A stretch of 64,000 nt of DNA, from contig JAFEUB010000809.1 in assembly GCA_024529925.1 (NCBI GenBank), positions 316,501 to 380,500 of the forward strand. Reading direction: 5' to 3'. The position numbers were made by a program, and so were the translations under genes. This DNA comes from Ophthalmolycus amberensis (Eukaryota > Chordata > Actinopteri > Perciformes > Zoarcidae). The notes below the pieces were generated by a model that searched no databases, was not told where the DNA came from, and saw only the letters and a program-made list of their open reading frames with translations. Shown in pieces: positions 51,001 to 63,450 of this stretch (position 1 is the first letter of the stretch; each line of letters begins with the position of its first letter).

Positions 51001-51776
51001 GAAAAACCCTCATGCTTTGCTTTGTTTTCCCCCTCTCCCAACCCCTGACACACACAAACACACCACTTGCCAAGCAGTCTTGTTGCGCAGCATGTGTGTT
51101 TGACCTGGTATTTCTCTGGCTGAGCTCCTGTCAGGGCCTGCGTTTGGTGCACAAGCAGTCACAGAGTGTTTTGTCGGGTGTCATTCAGCTCCTCTGGCCC
51201 TGTACTGCTCTCAATCATTCCCTCAGCAGAGGGGTCAGCCTCTGGTTCCTCACTGCCCCACATCTGACTCAGTGGGGCACCAGACTCATCCGATCACCAG
51301 CCCAATCTCTCCCCTCTGGAGTGAAAATTTTCTGATTTATGCTTGCAAATTGTACATCTTCAGCAGTGTCAAAGCAGGAACACCATCTTTTTGGGGAATA
51401 TATTTCCGCCACAGCTGAGGCTGAGTGTTCTGTGACGGAGCCCCTTGTCCCCAGGTATTTCAGTTTTTCCCTCAAAGTGGGTAAGAGAAACAGAGATAAG
51501 AGGAGTCTTATAGTATGGATGAATTCATGTATGAGGATGCTGTTGGGAAAAACCCAATAGAAACCAAATGTGTTCCCTCCATTCAACATGTGGTGGTCTG
51601 TTGGTCCTGATTTACATTTCAGTGAATCGCCGGCCCCATATTTCCCTTCCATTGCATCCTGTGATGTTCCGTGACAATTAACATCCCAACTCTTTCTTGA
51701 GGTTTGTTGAAAGCTCAGGGGCTAATTCAAGGGTCAAGCAAGACTTGCTAGCTGTCAATCTTTCATTGTAACCAGA

Positions 51777-51793
51777 CCCCCCCCCCCCCCCCC
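51777..51793. repeat. C17 homopolymer
   Basis: Seventeen consecutive C. Confidence 0.95.
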
Positions 51794-52391
51794 ACTCAGG
51801 TTCTTTATTCTTGGTCCCCTCCCTCCATTCTCCCAGACCTCGTTTTATAGAATGGCGCAACTCTTCTTCTATTCTCCTGTGGCCCTCTAACAGCTAGAGA
51901 GGGACAACCAGGAGCTTTGTGTAAGGAGCCCGGCATTCTTTGACATCTGCCTCTTGTTTTCAGACCCCCGCTGCATTCAAATTTCAAACTGTCCTTTTCA
52001 ATCAGCCCCCCTCCCCTCCATTCTAATAACCCCCTTCCTTCCAGTTACTTTGCCTTTTTATTTTATTTTTTTCTTAAGAAGGCCAACTTGGATCCTTCAA
52101 TTCCCATTTTTGTCTCTCAATTGTTAACTATAAAGCATTCTGTTGTATTGGGAATATATGAGGCACACATATGTTTAAAGCCTCTGGGCCCACGCGTCTG
52201 TTGTTTCTCCGTTTCTCAGCGTACTCAAACACGTGCCTGCAATGACTTCATATTTAGCTAAATCGGTGAAATGGTTGTTGACATTTTAGCAATCTTTGCT
52301 TAACAATCACAGAAAATTGCCTTCTTTGTGTGTCCGGTGCAGTAGAAGCAGCAATGTTGATCATGATGCTCTTCTCATCGGTCCATCCATT

Positions 52392-52410
52392 CCCCCCCCC
52401 CCCCCCCCCC
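52392..52410. repeat. C19 homopolymer
   Basis: Nineteen consecutive C, the longest C run in the window and about 600 bp from the previous one. Confidence 0.95.
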
Positions 52411-55400
52411 AACCAAAAAAATTATAATCAATCCAAACCCCAGTACAACAACTTGTTCTTGCAGAAGCAAAAACCTGTTCTGAGATCACACCCAAGTCGA
52501 GGGCTGTTTAAGAAAACAGCCAGGGTATGATCGCCGTCAGTTTCTGTTTGAAGGCGGGGAGAGAAAAGAAACCCCCAGCTGTGAGGGAAGACCTCAGCAC
52601 GTTTAATGAGAACGGCAGTCTCCCTTTAGTCTGTGCCTTTGGTGTCTCAGCATGTTAAACACTCACAGCATGATACAAAATATATTAAAGTATATGACTG
52701 TTATCATCGATTTACAGTACACCCACCCCCATGTACTAGGGATCTACATAGTGCATTTCCTTTCATGGCAGGGGCTCTCGACTGCCTTGAAGGCAAAGCT
52801 GTGTAACGGCATTTTGTCTTTGTCTCTCGGCATTCTGACACGGGAGGTCTGTTGAGCACGCCGCCTTTTTATCTATACACAAAGCAAAGATGACAGGGAA
52901 GCAAGAATAATCATATTGATTCAATGCTGTTATCTCAGGCTGCGACTTATTATAGTTTGTTTACATACGTAAACACAAACACCAGGGAGACACACATTTA
53001 CTGAAATGCACACTTTTAACCTGTTCCAGATGTGATGCTTAGGTATATGGTATTTCATTTCAAAACTGAGGAGCAAAGTACTGCCTTGTGTTAATAGATT
53101 TGGGGTTGAGGAGACAATGTGATTGGACAGAAGATTTTTTTTTAGTGTTAATCGAGTTTTAGGTGTACGACACGTAATCCTCTGAATTGGGTTTGTCACA
53201 TAGCATTGTGTCAAGGTAGTAAGCCAAGTAGGCATAGCATCAGTCTTTGAATCTGCACTCGGCAGGTATGTATCCCATAGTGTCTGTGTTTTCATTCACT
53301 GCACGCACCACAGAGGTCACAGAGTGAAACAGATGCAAAAGGGAACCATATTTCATGAAAGAGCGACAAGGGATGGTGGGGAAATAAAACCAATATTTCC
53401 GAGCGACAGCTAAATTAATTTAATGCAACAAACAACACCTCAAGTGGTTGTGCCTTTGGGAATCTGCTTTGTAAAATGTTAAAAACAATCACCACCAAAG
53501 ATGTCTCTCCATTCTCCTACGATATTACTGTTTCCTGTTGCGCTGTACATAAAGTTAGACAACAAACAACTCGTGTAAACTTATTACCGGGGACGTTGGG
53601 TTATTGTGCACCACGAAATCATTTAATATTATATACTATAAATCATATTATTCTCACTCGCATGCAAATGTGTGTGTGATCCAAGTATTGTCTGTCTAGT
53701 GGACAACACAGTCAGACTTTTGTTGCGTGGCTGAAGCTCCTTAAGCCTACAGTATATGCTCACTGAATACAGCTTTATTGTGGACACAATCTGCTTAAGG
53801 CCTATTTATACATGTCTGGACCTTGAGTGGAGACTGATTAGTTGTAGCCACTTGCCTGATAAACTTAATTGGTGCCACATGCACTGATCAGGGTTAGGGT
53901 TTTGTTGAAATACAATAGAATCCAATATGCTTGGTCTCCCTGGTTATCTTTCGTTTGTCGAGTCTCACGACTGCATATTATTCCATAGAAGCTAAATACA
54001 CCGTGGCTGCATGTACTCTGCTCTTGTTAACCTCTTTTAAATGGCTCTAGAATTAGAGGTCTCAGGTGAGACGTAATGTCATACTAGATGTGCTGATTGT
54101 GGCAGGCTTAATTACAACTTTGTTGGCTAATGTCTGCGCTCTGCATGTTTTCTCGGCGATGGATTATTTCGCTGTCTCAGAACTCAGACAAAACAGATCA
54201 AAGAATCTTCAGGCCGTGGATATTCTCCAGAGTGGAGGAGGCAGCCGAAGCTGATTTGTGCTGCTCTGACTGTACATGACAAGCAGAATTTCTCACCGTC
54301 TTTTCAGTTGAGCTCTCTCGTTTGCTGTTAGTACGATGGATAGCACACACTGTCCCTTGAATCTTACCAAACAATTGCAGGCTGTATACACACACAAGAA
54401 AATGGCATGTTGTTTTTGAATGTGCTAAAAAAGAAAGAAAGAAAAAAACAGTTTATAATGGGGTCCTATGTGTCTTGTTGCCAGAGTGATGCCATATCCC
54501 ATGGTGAATGTGCTAAGGGTTCATGGGAGTGAGAGGAGTGAGCTTAGCCCGGCAGTGTAAACACACAGACAAAAGGGAGCCGTTAGTAGTGTGAAACGCA
54601 TGCCTGGGCGCGCAGGTAGGCATTCGGTTTCGCCCTACACAGCTCCAGCACTGTATCCATGACAGGGAGGAGGCCATTTGCTTTTGTAGCGAAAGAGAGC
54701 AAAAACAAACATTCAAACAAACTAGCACTAGAGGGACAGGTATGGATGAGCTGGGGAGAGAGGAATTCTGGTTTGTGGAGATGAGAGGGAGGGGGTGTTG
54801 GGGAAGGAGAGATAAGGTGGTTTGTGGTCAGTCAAAACAGAGAGAAATGACCATTTGCTCGGGAGTGTTTCTTTACTTGTTTGTTTGGCTTTGGCACGGG
54901 GGTGGAAAGAGTCACAAAACAAGTCAAATACAAGTACTGTAGTACTGTTACATTTGAACCTCTGCTGAAGTGGAAGGGAGCTGCAAATAGTTTGGAAATT
55001 CTACTTAAAAAGCACTATAATGCAACTAATTATAAAAAGGGGATGTTTAAATAGCCATGTAGACATTCTAAAAATAACAGTGTTTGACCACAGACGTACT
55101 GCACATCCACTGCTATTATAAAATAGTTTTTCCATTTATTACTCAGACAAGGACCAAGCTAATGCAAACCAATATGACTGGAGCAGGATGAAAAGCTTTT
55201 TGGCTAATGTTCACCAAGCAATTACCATGGCTATTTTTAGCATTTAATGTTACCTGTTAGTTAATTTAACATTTCCTTTGTTATGATTCCGTGTCAATTT
55301 ACAGCTGGTCAGTTCCTGATGCAACTCTTCTGGAGAGTCGACATGATTTTTACTGCAAGGGCTGATTTGAAATTTCTATCTGCGGAAAAGCTTTTGTTTG

Positions 55401-55960
55401 TTCCACAATCCAGTGCATTGTTGTAATGAGAAGTCTCAGCACACGGTGAACATGTAAAAAACCTCACTGATATCTTAACTTGTGTTGTGGGAAAGTACAA
55501 ATCTTACAGAATTGAAAGATTTAGAAATGCTCAAAAAGGTATAAATATGTACTTTGTAAAAGGTAGAGAAAGTATAATTTGACACAACCCTGACAAGGTT
55601 AGCACCACAAGAAGATGGATTGGGGCGGGTCTTATTTGTTAGATGACTACGCTGGTCCCACCCCTCCCTGCCTGTGAAATGGTTAGCATTCAGCAGCCAT
55701 GAAGGGATTTCCCTTCTCAGGATTATTGACCTTCCGGGCTTATTTTAGTGGCTTTCCGTGGGTTAGTAGCATTTCACAGCTTACGGTTTGACACATTTCT
55801 GCAGCGGAATGTAAATGCGGCATCAAGTGCCTTGTGGCAAGAGTGTGTGACAGGGTGAATTCCTCTGTGAAATCACACAGGGACAGAGCTCACCACGTGG
55901 AATAAATTTCATCCTTGAACTGAACAACTCTCTTCGTCTGCTCCACAGGTGAGAGGATCA

Positions 55961-56002
55961 ATGATGAGCATCTCTGAGACCAGTTGGCTTGGACTTTTTT
56001 AA
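55961..56002 (+). promoter_or_regulatory. Upstream ORF in exon 2
   Basis: ATGATG at 55961 opens a 13-codon reading frame that stops at 56000-56002, 56 bases before the main ATG. The context (atcaATGa) is moderate. It is spliced downstream of the three leader ORFs in exon 1. Confidence 0.5.
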
Positions 56003-56058
56003 TCAGAACCCTTTTTAGTCACACACAAACCTGCCACAAACCATCAACGCCGGGCGCC

Positions 56059-56134
56059 ATGGCATGCTCCCTGCTGAGACAACAAACCTTCTGCTGGTTT
56101 CTCATCACACTAGCCCAAGTGCACTCCACAGAGG
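56059..56134 (+). CDS. First coding exon, signal-peptide protein
   Basis: The ATG at 56059 lies in a near-ideal vertebrate context (gggcgccATGGc). It is followed by 25 codons that begin MACSLLRQQ, continue with a hydrophobic core (FCWFLITLA) and end QVHSTE; position 56134 is the first base of the next codon, so the exon ends in phase 1. A short polar n-region with one Arg, a hydrophobic core and a plausible signal-peptidase site around the Val-His-Ser stretch fit a secretory signal peptide. Receptor genes commonly have a non-coding first exon, a large intron and then a small signal-peptide exon, for example FGFR- or PDGFR-type kinases and other Ig-domain proteins. I infer a secreted or type I membrane protein, but I do not recognise the sequence. 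The rest lies beyond 64000. Confidence 0.72.
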
Positions 56135-57549
56135 GTAAGTACATATGAAATTGTTGTTTTTTGTGTTCTGATATGTTCTCGTGCCAGTGTTCTTATAGCG
56201 TATTTACAATGAGTTTTGTTTCAGACTCAAAGACAGCTAGTGCCCTAAAATATTCTTTGCTATTGTTTTAATGAGGAATATAGCATGAGCGGTGAAATTG
56301 TGACTCAAGCCAAAGCATGCTCCTCTGAGTGCAGGCGGTGCTTGCGTAAGTAATGCTGCTCTGAGGACAGTGGGCACAGGCGGATGGGGGATCATCTTGA
56401 GTGGTTTCATTAGTTGGTAAATTGTGATTTGTCTGAGATTTTCTGCTTGAAAGCGTCAGTTGTTCCCAGTGGCATCAGAGCTGGATCCATTTGTAGATGC
56501 CTCGCTAAGATGTTTCGTCTCATGGCAGACGCACACAGATTTCACACCTCGAAACATATAAAGCTTGAATGTATTTTAATCATAGTGCGTTTAGCTTTGA
56601 TGAAATCACTCTCAGCTGTCTTGTAATTACAAGATTTATGCATTCAAAACCATATCTCATGAACTGTATCCTGTACATGTTAGTGTTTGAATAGAGGTGC
56701 ATTACTTTAGATGCTTGAAGATTAGATTTAGAAACAACTGGCATCTTTGCAGTGCAATGTATCAAAAGCGTCACTGCAGCTTTGGGTTTGTTGGTGCCAA
56801 CTGTTGAAGCTCCAGCCAACTGTTCACTATACCTGCTTTGCTCATTTTTAAAAACATGCAGTAATGTAAGATTATTTATTCAAGTTTGGAAGGTGTTGAT
56901 TCAGCAAGATGCCTAATACACTATAATGAGTCACACCATATGTGTTTCCGATGTATCATCTGGCTTAGATTTGATCTTTTCTAAATTAAGTGCTGGTGTC
57001 TATAGGCTTCAGTGGATTAAGAAAATCACATAAAAGTGGTTGTACATATGTATTCCATATCCTGTATGTCGGAGCTTTGACGTACCATTTCAGAAACCTC
57101 ATTTGAAGATAACCATTTGCAATTTCAAAGCTAGGTATATAGAAATAAACATATTCAAGGGGCAGGAAAAACAAGTCACCACCGGAGTTTCTGTCTCCGG
57201 TTTCTGCTTTCACCAGGCCCCTCATAGAATTCAGTTGGTAGTGATTTGAAAGATGTGAGGGCAGTGAGGGACCTTGACGTTACACCGCTAACTCCTAATG
57301 CTTGGTTAGGGTGCATCTGCCAAATGGTATGCGATAAGGTTAATCTTGGTACTAGGTCCTTTTCTGCGGATAGTACCCCCTCAGTCATAGCTAATCGAAA
57401 TAGTGTGACAATGTGTGAAACTGCTGTAGTATCATCTTCAACCTGACACTCGCTGAATCCGTTCAGTGTCCACCATCATTTTGCTGGCTGCCGTTAAAAT
57501 CTGGGTTGAGTGATTTAAAAAAACAAATTGCGACCGTTAATTGACCGTA

Positions 57550-57755
57550 GCTTGGTTTGTGAAGGATGTCCCGTGCCGAGCTAGTGACGACTCGCTCTGA
57601 CTAATCTGTGGTCCGCAGTGTTTTAACTGTATTGACTCAGTTCGCTTCGAACCTCGACCGAGGTGCTACTAAAAAAAGTGCCAGGTAGTATCCACAATGT
57701 TTGCGAAATGAAAACCAAAAAAAGAACGGGTTCCAAGCAGTTTCAAGTCATGTGG
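57550..57755. repeat. Dispersed teleost repeat, 'gccgagc' type
   Basis: 'cttggtttgtgaaggatgtc', 'cccgtgccgagc', 'gtggtccgcagtgttttaac' (57609-57628), 'gcttcgaacctcgaccgagg' (57643-57662), 'actaaaaaaagtgccaggta' (57668-57687) and 'aaaccaaaaaaagaacggg' match a non-autonomous element that I remember from fish genomes. The copy may extend left to about 57250. Termini and target duplication are not resolved. Confidence 0.65.
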
Positions 57756-60700
57756 CATTTGTACATTTTATGAGACTCCTTGCTGACATGTGATTAAGAG
57801 GTGACACTCCCCAGGCAAACAGAGGGAGTGAGCAGTGACTGTAGATTATATTCAACTTCATTTTCATTGCACAGTAGTACAGGTTTAGGTAGTGCATGAG
57901 GAAAGTCGTATTCCAAATGAGAAGGAAAGAAGGAGTTAAACTGACAAAGAAATAAACCCATTTATTGAGATTTGTTATTCACCTTTCTTCCACTTGTTGG
58001 TTCCCATCCGCCCTTTCCTCCCTCCCATTCCCCTGGCCAACCACAGAGATCAGTCCAGAAACAGTTCATTACAAACAATATCCCCAAGTCAACATGCTTC
58101 ATTAAACTGCGTCTACCCCTAATATCTTTTTAATGCATTTTTATAATTGAATTAAATGGGTTTGTGGAAGGCTGTAAATAGTCTTACGTTTCTTTTTGTT
58201 TCCCCCTTGTTTTCAGTATTTGAAGGAAGAGATACTCACAGCCAAGATAGAAACTGTAACTGTGGGCGTTTGTGTTCCCCTCTATTCTCCCTCTATACAA
58301 TACATGCCCTGTTCTTCACTTACTACTGCATTGGTTCGACATCGACACACGACTGTGGTCTGGATTTGCACAGCTGACTTACTGTCATCTCAAGCCTTTC
58401 ATCTCCCATTTTCATTATTTTATTCACGTCTGAAAAAAACGCTTGTATGCATCCACAACCCCTGCAGCCTAGCAAGTGACATTAGTTCCTAAAATTGATT
58501 TGGCGTGCCATTTTAATTATGCTATATATATATATATACATAAACCGTACATATGGCATAGTGTTATACATATCAAAGGAGCTTTTGAACCGAAAGATAT
58601 GGTGTAGAATTAACCATGCTTTACTGGAGATATCATTTGTTTTGTTTTTTTCCGTCCCTTTTATGAGCCGCTTCTCTTTATAGCTATTTATTTACAGTCA
58701 TGTTACAACTGCTAAAACAATATTCATTATTTTTTTAGAACTACTAAAACTTGAATCATTATCTGTTATAATACAGGTAGTTTTACACACTGCGATTGTT
58801 CTCGTAACATGAATTTGAGCCGTCTTGCAGTATGTCTGTAATCCTAGATAAACCCAGGAGGGCCTTGTTGTGACATAGGTACTGTAATCAATATCAAGAT
58901 CAGTATTGACATGATAATATGAGACTTAATGTCAGCTGGGCTTTGGTTATAACATACAATTCAAACATTTTCCCAGTTTTAAAGGATCATCAAGTGTAAA
59001 TTCTACAAGTTGGCGTCAAAGTAATTTAAGAGGCACCGATTTGACTCATCACACGGAGCCCTACTCAGCCTGTTAAAACAGCTGCATCATGCGTTCTATT
59101 GCTCTGGAGGGAGATTTTCAAAGTCTGATAATGCCATCGTGGAGCTCATTTTTTTAAGAAAGTTAAGTCTGCGTCACAAACTGGGGGTGTGGAGTTTGAG
59201 CGACATGGGTATTTAACAGGCAGGGAGGGTTGAACAATATATATTAATGAGTTGGATTAGGGATTAGGATTGTAACCAGTTTCTATTGTAGTTTAGGGAC
59301 TAAATGACAGGATGCATCGGCCTTTGCTGCATCAATTCTAACCTTTTATTAAAATCTCGCAGGTTCTCAAATGTATGGTTGTGAAATACTGAATTGCTGA
59401 ATTGCCCCTTTAAATCTCACTACACAACATTCCTTTGAGTCATTTTCAACCCAGATGAGCACTTCATGGTAGATGAGAGATAGGTGAGGAGGTACAAGAC
59501 ATCTCTGTCTATCACTTTAATCAGAATGCTTTACTCTGACCTGCTTTGATATTGTTTTGCATCAACACGAGTTTGCCCTCAGGCATTCAGAGTGATCTTC
59601 TTTGAAGCTGCAGGTTCATTTCCTTTTGTCCTGCCGGTGTCCTCTGCGGATGTCACCATAGCAACCCAACAAAAATGAGATGAAGGTGTAATTTATGAAG
59701 TAATAATGTTTTTTTTTTTGCAAAATGTAAAAAACCAAAGGTGATTTTCCCCACCAAACACATGGTTAAATTGGCTCACATGTCTTCCGAAATAATTTAG
59801 TCAAGTCTGGTGGGGTTGAAGGGATTTGGCTGTATCAGCAACAGAATAACAATTCACACCTAGCTCAGGCACACGCTCTCTTCAAAGGCTTTCCAGAAGA
59901 TTGTTAGAATTACAGTGAGACAGAATTAGAGAGCAGAGCAAGGACTTCTGTGTCAAGAGCTGGGAGGGCAATTTTTGCAACAAGCTCGACCGAGTGCCAA
60001 GAATATACCAGTAGAAAATGTGTCTATTACATTGGTGTTGTTCTACCTACTTGTGATCAACTTTACGGTTTTGATCAAAATAATGTGACAGAGCGTCTTT
60101 ATCATATGGAGGCGCGGGTGTCACAGTGTGCTTTACAATAAGTAAACGACCACGATCTATAGAGGTACAACGGTAATTGTTTTCTCTATTACATGTTGTC
60201 ATCCTGTGACTAGGGGGCCTGTGAGTTTAAGGGTACATACAGAGTTGGCCATGATATAAAAGCTGCGTTTCAGTGGCAGAACTTGTTTCAACAAGTCTGG
60301 CACAGAGAATTTCTGTTCCCTCCGTAGACCCTGAAACCTACACTATTGTATCTCCTCAAAGCTTGAAATGTTTGAAGTACTTGAGGTTTCTCAAGGGCAA
60401 CAGGGAAGGGCACCTTTAAAAGTCGTCTTTTTGTACCATGTGAAAGGAAAAGAGAAGAGACTTAAAGCCTTCATCTCAAAGTGAATGGAGTGAAATAGAC
60501 AATCAAGGTGTTCTGAAATGTAATTACTGGAAGTAAAAGCCCAGGGCTTATTGTGAGACCGAACCTACGAGAACAGGATCCAGCACCTCCCAGTGCCGTG
60601 CCACCACCTATTTGCTCTTACTAGCCTTTTCTTGTAACCATGAAAGCATATTTATAGAAAGTCCTGAAAATGGACATTCCTTCATTTTTGTTACGCTCTG

Positions 60701-62836
60701 AGAACCTCCCGCACTCATTCCATACTGAATTGTGTTCGGGCAGGCTGATAGTCGTCATGGATGGTATGCAGATTAGTATCTAGCAGGTAACTCTAACTAT
60801 TGTTCAAAAGCAAAGGTACTATATCTGTTTACCAATAATCTGCTTTTTATTCTTCCCACTAGGTGCCGCTCAATAGCTCAAGAGACAAATTCAAAATACT
60901 ATCTGTCAAGTGTCAATGTGTAGAACCGTGGGCTGTAGGCTTGTTCTTTGAAGGACTCATTTGTGCCAGAGTTGTGTCTGTGGAAAAGAATAGTGCCCCG
61001 CTGCGGCGCCACACTGTTCCCTGACCACTTAATTTGGTATTAAAGGTACTTTGAAAAGGCTGGCCCATAGCTAATTTGCTAAAAGAAGCAAATAATTTCT
61101 TTGGTAATTACTATATGAAACGCTTATTTGCCTGTTAAGATTCTATTGGAGACGGCACTAAAACAGTTAAGGCTGAAGGGGAATCTTTCCTTTGTCTCAT
61201 GTGTCTTTCGTCAACAACTTGTGTCGGTTTTGTTTTCCTACCTCCCGCTTGATGTCATCCTGTATGTTTGTGGCAGACTGTGGAATCTGGCTTCCCGTGG
61301 AGCCAGGCAGGCGTGGGGCCTGTGTGCGAAGGCCCACCGTGCTGTCATGTCTCTTTCATCGCCAGCCAGGCTTGGCCAATAAGGAGATAAGCAGACAATG
61401 ACTGGGAGAGCAAGTAGTGGCAAGGTGTAACCACAGCCCCCGGGTCTCCTCCCTGTCGAGCACTTCAAATCCTCATTAGGATTTTCAGCAAAGGAAGGAG
61501 GGCTTTTCTGGATTAGGGCTTTGTCACTGGTGGCTCCATGTTGGTGTTTGTCATGCAAGAGCATTGCAGAGCTCTTGACATTAGACCACCCTCCCCCCTC
61601 CTACCCAAACAAAGTCCCCCCCCCCCTTCACCTGGCACCGAGGCAGTTAAAAGATGTTCCACAAACCCAGAATGTATGGAGCTCATAATTATTAACTCAT
61701 TGCCCTTGCCAAAGGTTTTTAACTCCATCCTAGTGACCTATTCTATGCGTCTGTGGGTTAGGGCTGCCGCATCAGCATTCTTCGTAATGGTTATTTATGC
61801 AGAGATAACCTTGGGAAGCATCGTTAGTTTGTTGTGGGCTGTCGCTGTCCATAACTCTTGGTGGGATCTCGGCCATGACACAGTTGCAGCAGTTCAGACG
61901 GGAGACACGGTGCCTTGTTTCAACTCCGAGTGCTACTCTCTCTACATGTGTTACTTATAGCACGGACACTGTAAGTGGTATTTTATGAGGCTATTTGCCC
62001 CCTTACTTCTCACTTATTTCAAGGTTCCTGAGCCGTATGTGTTTTTCTTTTGCAAGGATGTGGCCATTTGTTTAATTAAGTCATGAGTCTTGCAGACTTC
62101 TCTGACAAAACAACAGCACTGTGTTGCTCGACATGGTGCTCAACCTCTAACATGGTTCCTAATAGGGTTTCAGACTTGTCTAGGAGAGTGGTTCAGCGTG
62201 ACAGAGCCTCAGACTTAGTGTGAAACCTACCTTCTCTCATCGTTCTCGGTGGTGATCTTTGTGGATAATGGGCATTCACACGGGTCTCACAAGGCCCTCG
62301 CTGGGTGGGATCTCAGGCACCCTAGATTAGTCATCTACCCACATGTCCCTATCTGCCTTGTGCTTTACCGTCACGCTTTGTCTCAATTTGTTCTTGCTCA
62401 GGTAGAAACATGTGGGCCCCTAACAAGTATATCCCAAACAATCTACAAAATATGTACTGATAACCCATCGAGTCTCCTCTCTGAATCCCAAATACAGAAA
62501 AAACAAATATGACTTATCAATCTCCAGTGCAGTGGTCTATAACCAAAGACCTATTATTCATGGTACATTTATTGTGTTGTGCTTTTGTTGGTTGTCTCTG
62601 ATCTGGCCGTGGCAGATGTGACTAGCAGTATGTGGGCATTTCTGTATAAGCAGGCTTCAATTTGTCAGAGATATGCCTCCAGTTTTAAAGTTTTTGTTTG
62701 CTCCTGTGTTTTTTATTTGCTACCTGTTGTGGCAGAATGAAAAAAAGTGTCTTTAACTTGTAGTGCAAAAGGCATGTGTATTGAGAAAATACCCGTAAAC
62801 ACAAGTGTTGCTTCCCAGCAAAAACGTTCTTTACAT

Positions 62837-63382
62837 CAGAGGTCTTCAACAGGGGGTCCGTACTGCAGGGGGTCCGCGAAATCTTTGGTTGATTAGAAAA
62901 TAACATTTTTTCTTTTTTCTCTAAACATGAATCTGTCCATTATTTTAATAGTTCAGTATTGTATGAAAGATAACAGGTATCTTTATGCATGGCAGTGGTA
63001 CTAATAGGCCATCACTCATTTTTCGTTTCCACGTTTAAAATGAAAACATCAATTTGAATAGCTTGTGTGCATGATTATCATGTTGATACAATGAGACAAT
63101 GTTGATATTGGCATTGGTATCAGCTGACACGGTATGTTTATAAAAGGCAGTGGCACGGCCACCCTACTCACTGTACCTGTTTAAAATGAAAACATGAATA
63201 TATGAACCTGTCTATTATTTGAATAGCTTAGTAATGAATGCACAATAAAGAGGTATGTTTGTACACGGTACTAGGCCCATTTAATATAAAACAATTTTAT
63301 ACAATATATATAGTCGGGGGTCCCTGCTCCATCTCTCTATCAGTTTGGGGGTCCTTGGCATGAAAAACGTTGAAGACCCCTG
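62837..63382. mobile_element. hAT-like miniature inverted-repeat element
   Basis: A 546 bp element with inverted ends: left 'cagaggtcttcaac', right 'gttgaagacccctg', whose reverse complement is caggggtcttcaac (13 of 14 matching). It is flanked by a perfect 8 bp direct repeat, ctttacat, at 62829-62836 and 63383-63390. An 8 bp target duplication and CAG...CTG ends are the hAT hallmark. Inside are 'gggggtccg' blocks typical of a fish non-autonomous family and internal near-repeats of 'aaaatgaaaacat' (63038 and 63183). It encodes no protein. It lies in intron 2. Confidence 0.9.
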
Positions 63383-63450
63383 CTTTACATTATAAAGTGA
63401 AAGGCATCAATCTGGTGCACTTTGAGAGCAAATTAGGAGGCTAGGTCTAT

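Larger units (their letters stand above)
35430..55948 (+). other. Intron 1, about 20.5 kb
   Basis: Bounded by gtaagagt on the left and 'cttcgtctgctccacag' on the right. Inside I see no supported exon: ORFs are short and without domains, apart from low-complexity readings of CT/CA repeats. It holds microsatellites at 35851-35882, 39433-39585, 41285-41350 and 46336-46412, homopolymers at 48496-48510, 51777-51793 and 52392-52410, and a dispersed repeat at 50750-51000. A CpG-rich patch at about 36440-36560 may be the shore of the promoter or an alternative start. Large first introns of this sort often hold enhancers. Confidence 0.6.
55949..56134 (+). other. Exon 2: leader end plus start of coding
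   Basis: 186 bp between an acceptor (ctccacag|gtgagagg) and a consensus donor (acagagg|gtaagtac). The first 110 bp are untranslated and the last 76 bp are coding. The acceptor has a fair pyrimidine stretch. A different acceptor nearby cannot be excluded, because the exon begins with gtgag, itself donor-like. Confidence 0.7.

Noticed and set aside
61538..61960. Plus-strand ORF of 140 codons with a hydrophobic middle
   Set aside because: It starts in a proline run from a C-rich tract, and no acceptor/donor pair frames an exon. The hydrophobic stretch is likely chance.
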